Origin: CBDATW01 sp965214965
GTDB taxonomy: Bacteria; Bacillota_I; Bacilli_A; CBDATW01
Direction: 5' to 3'
NCBI GenBank assembly: GCA_965214965.1
Contig: OZ244030.1
Span: 186,001 to 250,000, forward strand
Length of the DNA: 64,000 bases
Below are positions 50,366-60,185 of this stretch, in pieces; position 1 is the stretch's first letter; each line of letters begins with the position of its first letter. The notes under the pieces were generated by a model. It did no database searches. It had not been told where the DNA came from and saw nothing but the letters and a program-made list of their open reading frames with translations. Both the position numbers and the translations under genes were made by a program.

Positions 50366-52456
50366 ATGAAAAAAATATTTACTTCATTTCTGGCTGCTAG
50401 TGTAGTATTTTTGTTTTCATTATGTTCTAAAAAAGAAACAAAATTATGTGATGAAAAAAAAACAGAATTAGAAACAGAGCCAGAAACCAAAAAAGAAACT
50501 AAAATAAATTTAGTTACAAAACAAAATATTCCTCAGGGCACTTTTAAAATTGGACATGTTGGTTCAAATACCAAATATACAACAGTTTTAAGAGATGTAA
50601 TAAAAACATACACACAAGATGTAGTTGAAAAATCAGATGTAGGAAAAAATTTTTTAAAACTACCACAAGGACTATTCCTAAACTCATCAGATAGATATAA
50701 TTCTTATATTAGAGAAGATGCTGAATATATCTCAAACTGAAAAGAGCTAAAAACTTGATTAAAAAAACGTGTTGTATTCCTAGATGCTAATGAATTTGAA
50801 GGAGGTACAGAACTGTGGCAATTTTATGATAAGTCTAAAAATTTAGTTTGAAGTACAGTTAAAAAATATAAAAATTATAAAACTTGAAGATTTAATCCAA
50901 ATAGTGCTGTTCTTGGCTTGGTTGGTGATACTCAAGATAAAAAGGCTAACAAAAAAGACTTTAATAGAGTGCTCTCAGATAAAGTTATTAAAAAAACATT
51001 TGAAGCACTAGAAACCAATACTCCTACACAAGCTGAGCTAAAAGTAGCTTTAGAAATTGCTGGTGTAAAAACAGGTAGAACTTTAGACTTTAATATGATT
51101 ACACCTACTTCCAATAATATTAACGGAACAAACATGATATACTTTAATTCCGGTGTAAAATCTTCTAACAAAACCACATACAAAACTTCATCAAAATCAT
51201 GAGCAACACTCCAAGAAGATTTTAAGAAAAAAGTGATAAAATCACTATCTGATAAGACGCAACTAGCATCTAATAACATTGACGCTTTATTTGTACATGT
51301 TACCAATGATATAGAAAACAAATCAGATGTTTACAAATCAGTTGTTGAGAAAAAAGAATTTAATGCAACAAAGTTATTCTTTATTGGTGAAAAAGCTAAA
51401 TCACAAAGCGATGACTCATCTAAAGTATTTGCTGGAGAAAATGTTTCAACAGCTTCATTTAACAAATACGCCGCTGCATATATAGCTGGATTCCAAGCTG
51501 CAGTAGGAGCAATTAAATTCTCAGGCTCAGAAAACGTTTATGAAGAAACATCAGTTTCATTCCTAATTGGTTCAACTTCAGAATCAACTGACAAGAAAAA
51601 AGCGTTTGCATTTAGAAGAGGTGTAGAAGCAGCAGCAGCACATCGATTATATTCAAATTATCTAAAAGTCAAATTTGTTTCAAAAACAGAAGATTCATCA
51701 ACATCATCTAAAAAACTTTGCAGAGAAATCACTGAATGAAAAGTAAAAAAAGATTCAAAATCAAAACTATATGAATTTGCATCATCTGATACATTCTTAG
51801 ATGCAGATAGAAGAATTATTTACATCGCTGGATCAACAGCAGAAGACTGAAGAGGAACAGCCGCTGATCACGATGCAGATGGAAAATTTGCAAAAGGGGA
51901 TGACACTGGCCTAATTGGAGCTCTTTACAACTATAAGGATCTCCCAGATACTGCAACATTTCATACAGATCTAACATCAAAAACATACCCAAGAGGAGTT
52001 TGAATTATTCTTGATAAAATTATCGGTAGAGTTAATAAAGTTTCAGAATCAATAAAATCAGTTGAAGATTGCCTAAATCACCAAGCTGCTACAACAAAAG
52101 ATTCAAAAACATTATTTGAAAGACATGAAGTTAAATTATATGGTTCAATTGGAACAGAAATTGAAGGTACAAAATCATTTGCTAATGCCGCTCTAAAAGC
52201 ACTTTACATAGGTGGTCCATCATATATGATTGGCAAACACACAATCTTTGGTGCAAAACTTGATGTAACTTGAACTATAGGCGCTCTATATAGGCCCAAA
52301 AATATATGAACAAAAGGAAATTCAATTTGATCAGCATCAACAGGTAATGATACACCTGACAAAGCAGAAGATAGATTTAAAAATTCATTTGCATATGCAA
52401 CTGAAAATGAACTAAAAGAAGCAGAACTAATAAAAGCTTCGCCATGACTAAAATAG
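50366..52456 (+). CDS. Large surface lipoprotein B (BMP-like paralogous array)
   Basis: 696 aa, more than a dozen TGA(Trp) codons. I start at 50366, after AAAGGAG, not at the in-frame ATG 50231, which lies inside the permease gene. Lipobox MKKIFTSFLAASVVFLFSLC gives Cys20. The linker is Lys/Glu/Thr-rich without a perfect repeat. GTFKIGHVGSNTKYTTVL opens the folded part, its module about 120-290 is its own (EGGTELWQF, ALETNTPTQAELK) and is shared mainly with lipoprotein C. The central block (FAGENVSTASFNKYAAAYIA, FRRGVEAAAAHR) and the C-terminus SPWLK are conserved. Confidence 0.87.
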
Positions 52457-52464
52457 TTTAAATA

Positions 52465-52485
52465 AAGACTTTTTAGTCTTTTTTA
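52465..52485 (+). terminator. Terminator of lipoprotein B
   Basis: AAAGACT, loop TTTT, AGTCTTTT. A perfect stem 8 bases after the stop codon. Confidence 0.7.
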
Positions 52486-52516
52486 ATAAAGAAATAATGC
52501 TATTTTTTAAAAAAAC

Positions 52517-52544
52517 TTGTTGTTGATTTTTTTTTCTGTAAAAT
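52517..52544 (+). promoter_or_regulatory. Promoter of lipoprotein C with T9 tract in its spacer
   Basis: -35 TTGTTG (52517-52522) and -10 TAAAAT (52539-52544) are 16 bases apart. The spacer contains nine consecutive T (52527-52535). Slipped-strand changes in such a tract alter promoter spacing, as known from mycoplasma vlp-type promoters. Confidence 0.6.
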
Positions 52545-52596
52545 AAAAGGTGAATTTACAATAAAATAAAAAATTAATGTTTATAAAGGGAAAAAA

Positions 52597-55452
52597 ATGA
52601 AAAAATTATTCACTTCATTTTTAACTGCTTGTGCAGTGTCTTCATTTGCAGTTTGTGCAAAAAAAACAGCTAAACCATCTGCTGATAAAAAAACAGAATT
52701 TAAAACAGAAACAGATTCAGCAGAAACAGAAGAAGATTCAGCAGAAACAGAAGAAGATTCAGCAGAAACAGAAGAAGATTCAGCAGAAACAGAAGAAGAT
52801 TCAGCAGAAACAGAAGAAGATTCAGCAGAAACAGAAGAAGATTCAGCAGAAACAGAAGAAGATTCAGCAGAAACAGAAGAAGATTCAGCAGAAACAGAAG
52901 AAGATTCAGCAGAAACAGAAGAAGATTCAGCAGAAACAGAAGAAGATTCAGCAGAAACAGAAGAAGATTCAGCAGAAACAGAAGAAGATTCAGCAGAAAC
53001 AGAAGAAGATTCAACAGAAATAGAAGTAGAATTAACAGATAAAGTAACAGTTTCAGAAGAACCAGAACCACCACAAACAGAATTAACAAAAACAGAAGCA
53101 TATTCAACAGAAACAGAAGAAGCTACAACAGAAATAGAAGAAGATTCAATAGAAACAGAAGAAGATTCAGCAGAAACAGAAGTAGAATTAACAGAAACAA
53201 GAACAGCTTCAGAAGAAACAGAACCACTACAAATAGAATCAACAGAAACAGAAGCGTATTCAACAGAAATAGAAGAAGATTCAGCAGAAACAGAAGTAGA
53301 ATTAACAGAAACAAGAACAGCTTCAGAAGAAACAGAACCACTACAAATAGAATCAACAGAAACAGAAGCGTATTCAACAGAAATAGAAGAAGATTCAACA
53401 GAAATAGAAGTAGAATTAGCAGAAACAAGAACAGTTTCAGAAGAACCAGAACCACAACAAATAGAATTAACAGAAATAGAAGTAGAATTAACAAAAAAAT
53501 TAGCAAATTCATTTCCAAAAAGAAATCCACCTGGAAGCATCTTTACAGTTGGGTATGTTGGTTCAAACACAGAATATACAAGAGCATTAAAATATGCACT
53601 AAAACCATATACACAAGATGTAGATGATAATTCAGATTCAGGTTCAGAATTCTCTAATATACCAACAGGACTATTTTTAAAATCATCAGATAAATATAAT
53701 TTATACATTAGAGAAGATTCTGAATATATCTCAAATTGAGAAGAGCTAAAAACTTGACTAAAAAACCATGTTGTATTCCTAGACTCTGATGCAAATGATG
53801 GAGGTGTTACAACAGAAGGCAATAAATATGCTACTTATGGAGGAGCAACTGCAGGAGATTTAACAAAAACAACTGCTATTCTTGGTTTGGTTGGTGCCAC
53901 TCAAGATACATTAGCAACAACTACAGACTTTGATAGAGTATTCTCAGATGATGTTATAATAAAAATATTTGAAGCATTAGAAACTAATACTCCTAGACAA
54001 GCAGAGCTAAAAACCGCCTTAGAAACTGCTGGTGTAAAAACAGGTGAATCTGTAGAATTTGATTCTATCACAGCTACTTCTGATAATATTAATGGAACAA
54101 ACATGATATATTTTAACTCTGGGTTAAACCTTGCTAATAAAGATTGATACAAAACTTCATCAAAAACATGAGCAACACTTCAAGAAGATTTTAAAAACCA
54201 GGTAATAAAATCACTAATTAATAAGAAAAAACTAGCATCTAAAAAAATTGACGCTTTATTTATACATGTTACTAGGGGTGTAGAAAACAGATTATCTGTT
54301 TACAAAAAAGTTGTTGAAAACAAACTATTCAAAGCAACAAAACTATTCTTTATTGGCGAAAAAGCTAAATCACCAAACAACAAACCATCTAAAGAATTTG
54401 CAGGAGAAAATGTTTCCACAGCTTCATTTAACAAATACGCTGCTGCATATATAGCTGGATTCCAAGCTGCAGTAGGAGCAATAAAATTCTCAGGTTCAGA
54501 AGACGCTTACAAAGAAACATCAGTTGCATTTCTAATTGGTTCAACTTCAGAATCATCTTACAAGAAAAAAGCATTTGCATTTAGAAGAGGCGTAGAAGCA
54601 GCAGCAGATCATCAATCATATTCAAATTATCTAAAAGTCAAATTTGTTTCAAAAACAGAAGATTCATCAGAATCAGCAAAAAAACTTTACAGAGACATTT
54701 CTGAGTGAAAAGCAAAAGATGATTCACAATCTAAACTATATGAATTTGCATCATCTGATACATTCTTAGATGCAGATAGAAGAGTTGTTTACATCGCTGG
54801 TGCTACAGCTAGAGACTGATCAGGATACAACACATCTGAAGGACTATCTCTTGCCGGCCATCTAAACAGGTTTAAAATAGGTGATGACATAGGTCTAGTT
54901 GGAGCTCTATACAACTATGGTGATCTAACAAATTGAAAAGAATCAGTATGAGATCTAACAGCAAAAACATATCCAAAAGGAGTTTGAGTTGTTTTGGATG
55001 AAGCTACAGCCGGAACAGCAGCAAATGATGATGCAGTAATAAATGATAATGAACACTCACTTTCATACGTTAGAGATGCATCAAAAGGTCAAATTAATCT
55101 AGAAAGACACGATGTTAAATTCTACGGTTCAATTGGAACAGAAATTGAAGGCACAAAAGCTTACGCTAAAGCTGCTCTAAAAGGATTATATATGGGTGGA
55201 CCATCTTATATGATTGGTAAACATACAATCTTTGGTGCAGGACTTGACCTAACTTATGTTACAAAATCAGATGATGCCGAAGCAACAGTTTGAACAAAAT
55301 ATGAAAATAGCGAATATAGTTCAATGTGGGCTAATTCAGGTGGTAATGACACAACTGTAAAAGCAGAAGATAGATTCAAAGATTCATTTATACATGCAAC
55401 TGAAAATGAAATAACAGAAGCAGAATTAGTAGAATCTTCACCATGGTTATAA
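52597..55452 (+). CDS. Large surface lipoprotein C with acidic heptad repeats
   Basis: 951 aa, the largest of the array. Lipobox MKKLFTSFLTACAVSSFAVC gives Cys20 (Cys12 also present). Residues 41-138 are 14 perfect copies of SAETEED, then two 38-aa copies of a longer acidic repeat and related sequence up to about residue 300. The folded part then starts IFTVGYVGSNTEYTRAL and has the usual central block and C-terminus, ending ESSPWL. Its inner module (ALETNTPRQAELK) resembles lipoprotein B. The repeated part adds about 260 acidic residues between membrane anchor and folded domain, probably an extended stalk. The gene ends TGG-TTA-TAA, using a TGG Trp where paralogues use TGA. Confidence 0.87.
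52717..53010 (+). repeat. 14 perfect tandem 21-bp repeats inside lipoprotein C
   Basis: The unit TCAGCAGAAACAGAAGAAGA-T (21 bp) recurs 14 times without a mismatch, encoding SAETEED. Since 21 is a multiple of three, gain or loss of units would change protein length by seven residues without breaking the frame. Confidence 0.97.
53161..53397 (+). repeat. Two perfect 114-bp tandem repeats inside lipoprotein C
   Basis: The stretch 53161-53274 recurs at 53275-53388 and its first nine bases again at 53389-53397. Each unit encodes 38 residues beginning EDSAETEVELTETRTAS. A third, more divergent unit precedes and follows. It is built partly from the 21-bp motif, so it probably grew out of it. Confidence 0.93.
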
Positions 55453-55467
55453 TAACCAAAATCATAA

Positions 55468-55494
55468 TAAAAAAGACTTTTTTTGTCTTTTTTT
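55468..55494 (+). terminator. Terminator of lipoprotein C
   Basis: AAAAAAGAC, T-rich loop, GTCTTTTTTT. The T run overlaps the -35 of the next promoter (TTGTAA at 55493). Confidence 0.65.
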
Positions 55495-55629
55495 GTAAAA
55501 CCTTTATTTTATGGTAGAATATATTTGACTTTTATAATTTAAAAGTCCTTCAAGGTTTGATCTCTTTGAAGTTAAAATCAGGATTTTAATTAAGACAAAA
55601 ATATAAAAATTAAAAAAGGAAAAAACAAA
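55493..55629 (+). promoter_or_regulatory. Shared promoter and structured leader, copy 1 (lipoprotein D)
   Basis: -35 TTGTAA (55493-55498) and -10 TAGAAT (55515-55520), 16-base spacer. Transcription should start at about 55527, where a 5'-terminal hairpin begins: GACTTTTA, loop TAATT, TAAAAGTC (55527-55547). A second hairpin is CTTCAAGG (55548-55555) with CTTTGAAG (55564-55571). An alternative helix, TTAAAA-g-TCCT (55539-55549) with AGGATTTTAA (55580-55589), would break the first hairpin. AAAAAAGGA is the ribosome site. The whole unit recurs before lipoproteins E and F. Confidence 0.65.
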
Positions 55630-57735
55630 ATGAAAAAATTATTTACATCTTTCTTAGCTGCTGGTACAGTAGCTTCATTTGCATTTTGTGCACAAAATGA
55701 AGCGAATACAGCTGCTGAAGAAACAACAACAGAAACAGAAGAAACAACAACAGAAACAGAAGAAACAACAACAGTTGTAAAAGGAAAAGTAGCAAAAGGT
55801 ACTTTTAAAGTTGGATATGCTGGTTCAAACACAGAATATACAAATGTTTTAAAAACAATACTAACATCATATACACAAGATACAGTTAACAAAACAGCTA
55901 CAGGTTCAGAATTCTTTAAATTACCATCAGGATTATTTTTAAACTCATCAGATAAGTATAATGCCTACATTAGAGAAGATTCTACTTATTCAAATCAATT
56001 AGACCTTCTGGAAGCCAAACTGAAAACATTGGTTGCGTATTTGGAAGGTGATGAGGCAGATTTTAACGTTGCACACGGTACTGAATCCACTCTTTATGAG
56101 GGTAGGGATGGAGCACTTAATACAGGTTATGATTCGCCAATTCAAGCATTTCTAGGTATTACAGGAGCTGCTAATACACTAGCAGAAAACGCTGATTATG
56201 ACAAAATATTCACAAGAGATAGAATTATAGCTCTTTATGAAGCATTAGAAACTAGCACTCCTACAAGAGCAGAGCTAAAAGCTGCTTTAATAGCTGCTGG
56301 TTTTGATGTCAAAGCCTCAAATGTAGATTTTGATGCAAGTAGCCCAGGTGTCTCAGATGTAAGAACAATTGTCTTGAACGGAAATACTGCTGTTAATTCA
56401 GCTACTATTAATTTGGGAATTACAAAAACATGAGCAACAATTCAAGAAGAATTTAGAGCAACTGTGACAACATCACTAGATGACAAGACAAAACTAGCTT
56501 CTAAAAATATTGACGCTTTATTTGTACATGTTACTGATGAGGTAGAAAACAAATCAGATATTTACAAAGCAGTTGTTGAGAAAAAACAATTCAAAGCAAC
56601 AAAACTATTCTTTATTGGAGAAGAATCTAAAGCACAAAGCGGTGCTTCATCTAAAGTATTTGCTGGAGAAAATGTTTCAACAGCTTCATTTAACGAATAC
56701 GCTGCTGCGTATATAGGCGGATTCCAAGCTGCAGTGGGAGCAATCAAATTCTCAGGTTCAGAAGACGTTTATGAACAAACATCAGTTGCATTCCTAATTG
56801 GTTCAACTTCAGAATCAACTGACAAGAAAAAAGCATTTGCATTTAGAAGAGGTGTAGAAGCAGCGGCAGCTCATGAAGCATATTCAAAATATCTAACAGT
56901 GAGATTTGTTTCAAAAACAGAAGATTCATCAAAATCATCTAAAAAACTTTACAGAGAAATCTCTGAGTGAAAAGCAAAAGATGATTCAAAATATAAACTA
57001 TATGAGTTCTCATCATCAGATACATTCTCAGATGCAGATAGAAGAGTTGTTTACATCGCTGGTTCAACAGCTGGTCATTGAACAGGAGTTAACTCAGAAA
57101 CAGAAGCTGTATCAACTGACACAACATGAGATGTACAAACTCATAAAGCTGATGATAAAGGGTTAATTGGAGCACTTTACAATTATTCAGAGGGTGCAGA
57201 TGGTGATTTATACTCTTCATTAACATCAAAAACATTTTCAAGAGGAGTTTGAGTTGTTCTTGATAGAGTAGATGGTGTAGGTCAAGGTGTAACTGGCACA
57301 TCGGCGGACATTGATGAAAACAAATTAAACTACAAATCAGGTGTAACAGCAAAAGCAGGTTTTGCCGCTTTTGAAAGACACGATGTTAAATTCTACGGTT
57401 CAATTGGAACAGAAATTGAAGGCACAAAAGCTTACGCTAAAGCTGCTCTAAAAGGATTATATATGGGTGGACCATCTTATATGATTGGTAAACACACAAT
57501 CTTTGGTGCAGGACTTGAACTAACTTATGTTACAAAATCAGATGATGCCGAAGCAACAGTTTGAACAAAAGATTCAGATAACACAGTTAGCACATATAGT
57601 TCAATGTGAGCTAATTCAGGCGGTAAAGATTCAAATACCAAAGCAGAAGGTAGATTCAAAGATTCATTTGCACATGCAACTGAAAAAGAACTAATAGAAG
57701 AAGAACTAGTAAAAACTTCACCATGATTAAAATAA
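55630..57735 (+). CDS. Large surface lipoprotein D (BMP-like paralogous array)
   Basis: 701 aa with many TGA(Trp) codons. Lipobox MKKLFTSFLAAGTVASFAFC gives Cys20; the linker is NEANTAAEE followed by TTTETEE heptads. The folded part begins GTFKVGYAGSNTEYTNVL; the variable module (about 115-265) has LDLLEAKLKTLVAYLEG and ALETSTPTRAELKAAL. The central block and C-terminus (FYGSIGTEIEGTKAY, MGGPSYMIGKHTIFG, KTSPWLK) are conserved. A second variable patch follows RRVVYIAGSTAG. It follows copy 1 of the shared leader. Confidence 0.88.
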
Positions 57736-57748
57736 TCAAAATCATAAT

Positions 57749-57775
57749 AAAAAAGACTTTTTTGTATTTTTTTGT
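57749..57775 (+). terminator. Degenerate terminator of lipoprotein D
   Basis: AAAAAGAC, T loop, GTATTTTTTT. The stem now has one mismatch (GTC has become GTA), compared with the intact stem after lipoprotein C. Read-through into the next leader is possible. Confidence 0.5.
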
Positions 57776-57907
57776 AAAACCTTTATTTTATGGTAGAATA
57801 TATTTGACTTTTATAATTTAAAAGTCCTTCAAGGTTTGATCTCCTTGATGTTGAAATCAGGATTTTAATTAAGACTAAAATATAAAAATTAAAAAGGAAA
57901 AAACAAA
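57772..57907 (+). promoter_or_regulatory. Shared promoter and structured leader, copy 2 (lipoprotein E)
   Basis: -35 TTGTAA (57772-57777), 16-base spacer, -10 TAGAAT (57794-57799). The terminal hairpin GACTTTTA/TAAAAGTC begins at 57806. The second hairpin has changed to TCAAGG/CCTTGA, replacing a G-U by a G-C pair relative to copy 1. The alternative arm AGGATTTTAA is kept. Confidence 0.65.
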
Positions 57908-60007
57908 ATGAAAAAATTATTTACATCTTTCTTAGCTGCTGGTACAGTAGCTTCATTTGGGTTTTGCGCACAAAATGAAGCGAATACAGCTGCTGAAGAA
58001 ACAACAACAGAAACAGAAGAAACAACAACAGAAACAGAAGAAACAACAACAACAGTTGTAAAAGGAAAAGTAGCCAAAGGTACTTTTAAAATTGGATATG
58101 TTGGTTCAAACACAGAATATACAAGTGTTTTAAAAGAAATACTAACATCATATACACAAGATATAGTTGACAAGAATGCTACAGGTGAAGAATTCTATGA
58201 ACTACCATCAGGATTATTTTTAAAATCATCAGATAAGTATAATGCCTACATTAGAGAAACTGATGCTTATAAAACTAATGTAGAAGCGTTGGACGCACAC
58301 ATGAGAAAAATGGTTGCACTTTTGGATAGTAATGACTCTAAATTGGGCCTTACACAAACCGATACCGGAGCAACGGGTTCAACATATGGTTCTGCAGGAA
58401 CAATTAGTGCATCTTACAATAGTGCAACTACAGCACTTCTAGGTATGACAGGAGTATCTAATGTTATAGCCAAAGTAGCGGATTATAATTCAATATTCAC
58501 AAATGATAAAATCAAAGCTCTTTACGAAGCGTTAGAAGTAACAGACCCTACAAGAGATCAACTAAAAACGGCTATGATTAGTGCTGGTTTTAATGTTAAA
58601 GCAAATGTAGATTTTGATTCTGTGAGTGGACAATCCGGAGACAAAGTAATTGTATTTAACTCAAATGGTAGTGTCACAACAACTGCTCTTTCTACAGGAA
58701 CTACAACAACATGAGAAACACTTCAAGAAGAATTTAAAGCAACTGTGACAAAATCACTAGATGACAAGACAAAACTAGCATCTAAAAATATCGACGCTCT
58801 ATTTGTACATGTTACTGATGAGGTAGAAAACAAATCAGATATTTACAAAGCAGTTGTTGAGAAAAAACAATTCAAAGCAACAAAACTATTCTTTATTGGA
58901 GAAGAATCTAAAGCACAAAGCGGGGCTTCATCTAAAGTATTTGCTGGAGAAAATGTTTCAACAGCTTCATTTAACCAATACGCTGCTGCATATATAGCTG
59001 GATTCCAAGCTGCAGTGGGAGCAATTAAATTCTCAGGTTCAGAAGACGTTTACGAACAAACATCAGTTGCATTCCTAATTGGTTCAACTTCAGAATCAAC
59101 TGACAAGAAAAAAGCATTTGCATTTAGAAGAGGTGTAGAAGCCGCAGCAGCTCATGAATCATATTCAAATTATCTACAAGTCAAATTTGTTTCAAAAACA
59201 GAAGATTCATCAAAATCATCTAAAAAACTTTACAGAGAAATATCTGAGTGAAAAGCAAAAGATGATTCAAAATCTAAACTATATGAATTTTCATCATCAG
59301 ATACATTTTCAGATGCAGATAGAAGAGTTGTTTATATTGCTGGTTCAAAAGCTGGCGATTGAACAGGGGTAAACACTGCTAACGCAAATGCAAGCTCAAC
59401 TTCAACATGAGATACAAAAGTTAACAAAACTGATGATAAAGGGCTAATTGGAGCACTTTATAATTATTCAGAAGGTGCAGATGATGATGTATACTCATCA
59501 TTAACATCTAAAACATTTTCAAGAGGAGTTTGAGTTATTCTTGATAGAGTAGATGGCTTAGGAGGAGATGGAGACGACAAACAAAACATTGATCCAAACG
59601 AGTTAAACTACAAAGGAAATACAACAACATTACAAGGTTATGCCGCTTTTGAAAGACACGATATTAAATTCTACGGTTCAATTGGTACAGAATCAGAAGG
59701 TACAAAAGCTTATGCTAAAGCTGCTCTAAAAGGACTATACATGGGTGGACCATCATATATGATTGGTAAACACACAATCTTTGGTGCAGGACTTGACCTA
59801 ACTTATGTTACAAAATCAGATGATACCGATGCAACAGTTTGAACAAAAGATACAGCATCTGATGAATACAGCTCAATGTGAGCTAATTTAGGTGGTAAAG
59901 ATTCAAATACCAAAGCAGAAGGTAGATTCAAAGATTCATTTGCACATGCAACTGAAAAAGAACTAATAGAAGAAGAACTAGTAAAAACTTCACCATGATT
60001 AAAATAA
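57908..60007 (+). CDS. Large surface lipoprotein E (BMP-like paralogous array)
   Basis: 699 aa with many TGA(Trp) codons. Lipobox MKKLFTSFLAAGTVASFGFC, Cys20. The TTTETEE linker is like that of D with one extra Thr. GTFKIGYVGSNTEYTSVLKE leads into a variable module (about 120-265) with its own sequence (LDAHMRKMVALLDSND), while the central block is almost identical to D and F (FAGENVSTASFNQYAAAYIA). A second variable patch (about 480-560) and the conserved C-terminus KTSPWLK follow. Confidence 0.88.
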
Positions 60008-60017
60008 TTGATTTATT

Positions 60018-60043
60018 AAAAAAAGACCTTGTAGGTCTTTTTT
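60018..60043 (+). terminator. Terminator of lipoprotein E
   Basis: AAAAAAGACC, loop TTGTA, GGTCTTTTTT. A perfect stem. Confidence 0.8.
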
Positions 60044-60049
60044 ATTTTT

Positions 60050-60185
60050 TTGTAAAACCTTTATTTTATGTTAGAATATATTTGACTTTTATAAATTAAA
60101 AGTCCTTCAAGGTTTGATCTCCTTGATGTTAAAATCAGGATTTTAATTAAGACTAAAATATAAAAATTAAAAAGGAAAAAACAAA
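60050..60185 (+). promoter_or_regulatory. Shared promoter and structured leader, copy 3 (lipoprotein F)
   Basis: -35 TTGTAA (60050-60055), 16-base spacer, -10 TAGAAT (60072-60077). The terminal hairpin begins at 60084 with loop TAAAT instead of TAATT: the changed base lies in the loop and the stem is kept. The rest matches copy 2 closely. Confidence 0.65.

Noticed and set aside
52717..53010. CRISPR array.
   Set aside because: The 21-bp repeats are contiguous with no spacers and are in frame within a coding gene.
52581..53822. A 413-codon open frame on the minus strand opposite lipoprotein C, with SVSAESS repeats.
   Set aside because: It arises because the 21-bp repeat is a multiple of three and contains no stop in any frame. 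It has no ribosome site, has low-complexity sequence, and the plus-strand frame has a lipobox and conserved domains.
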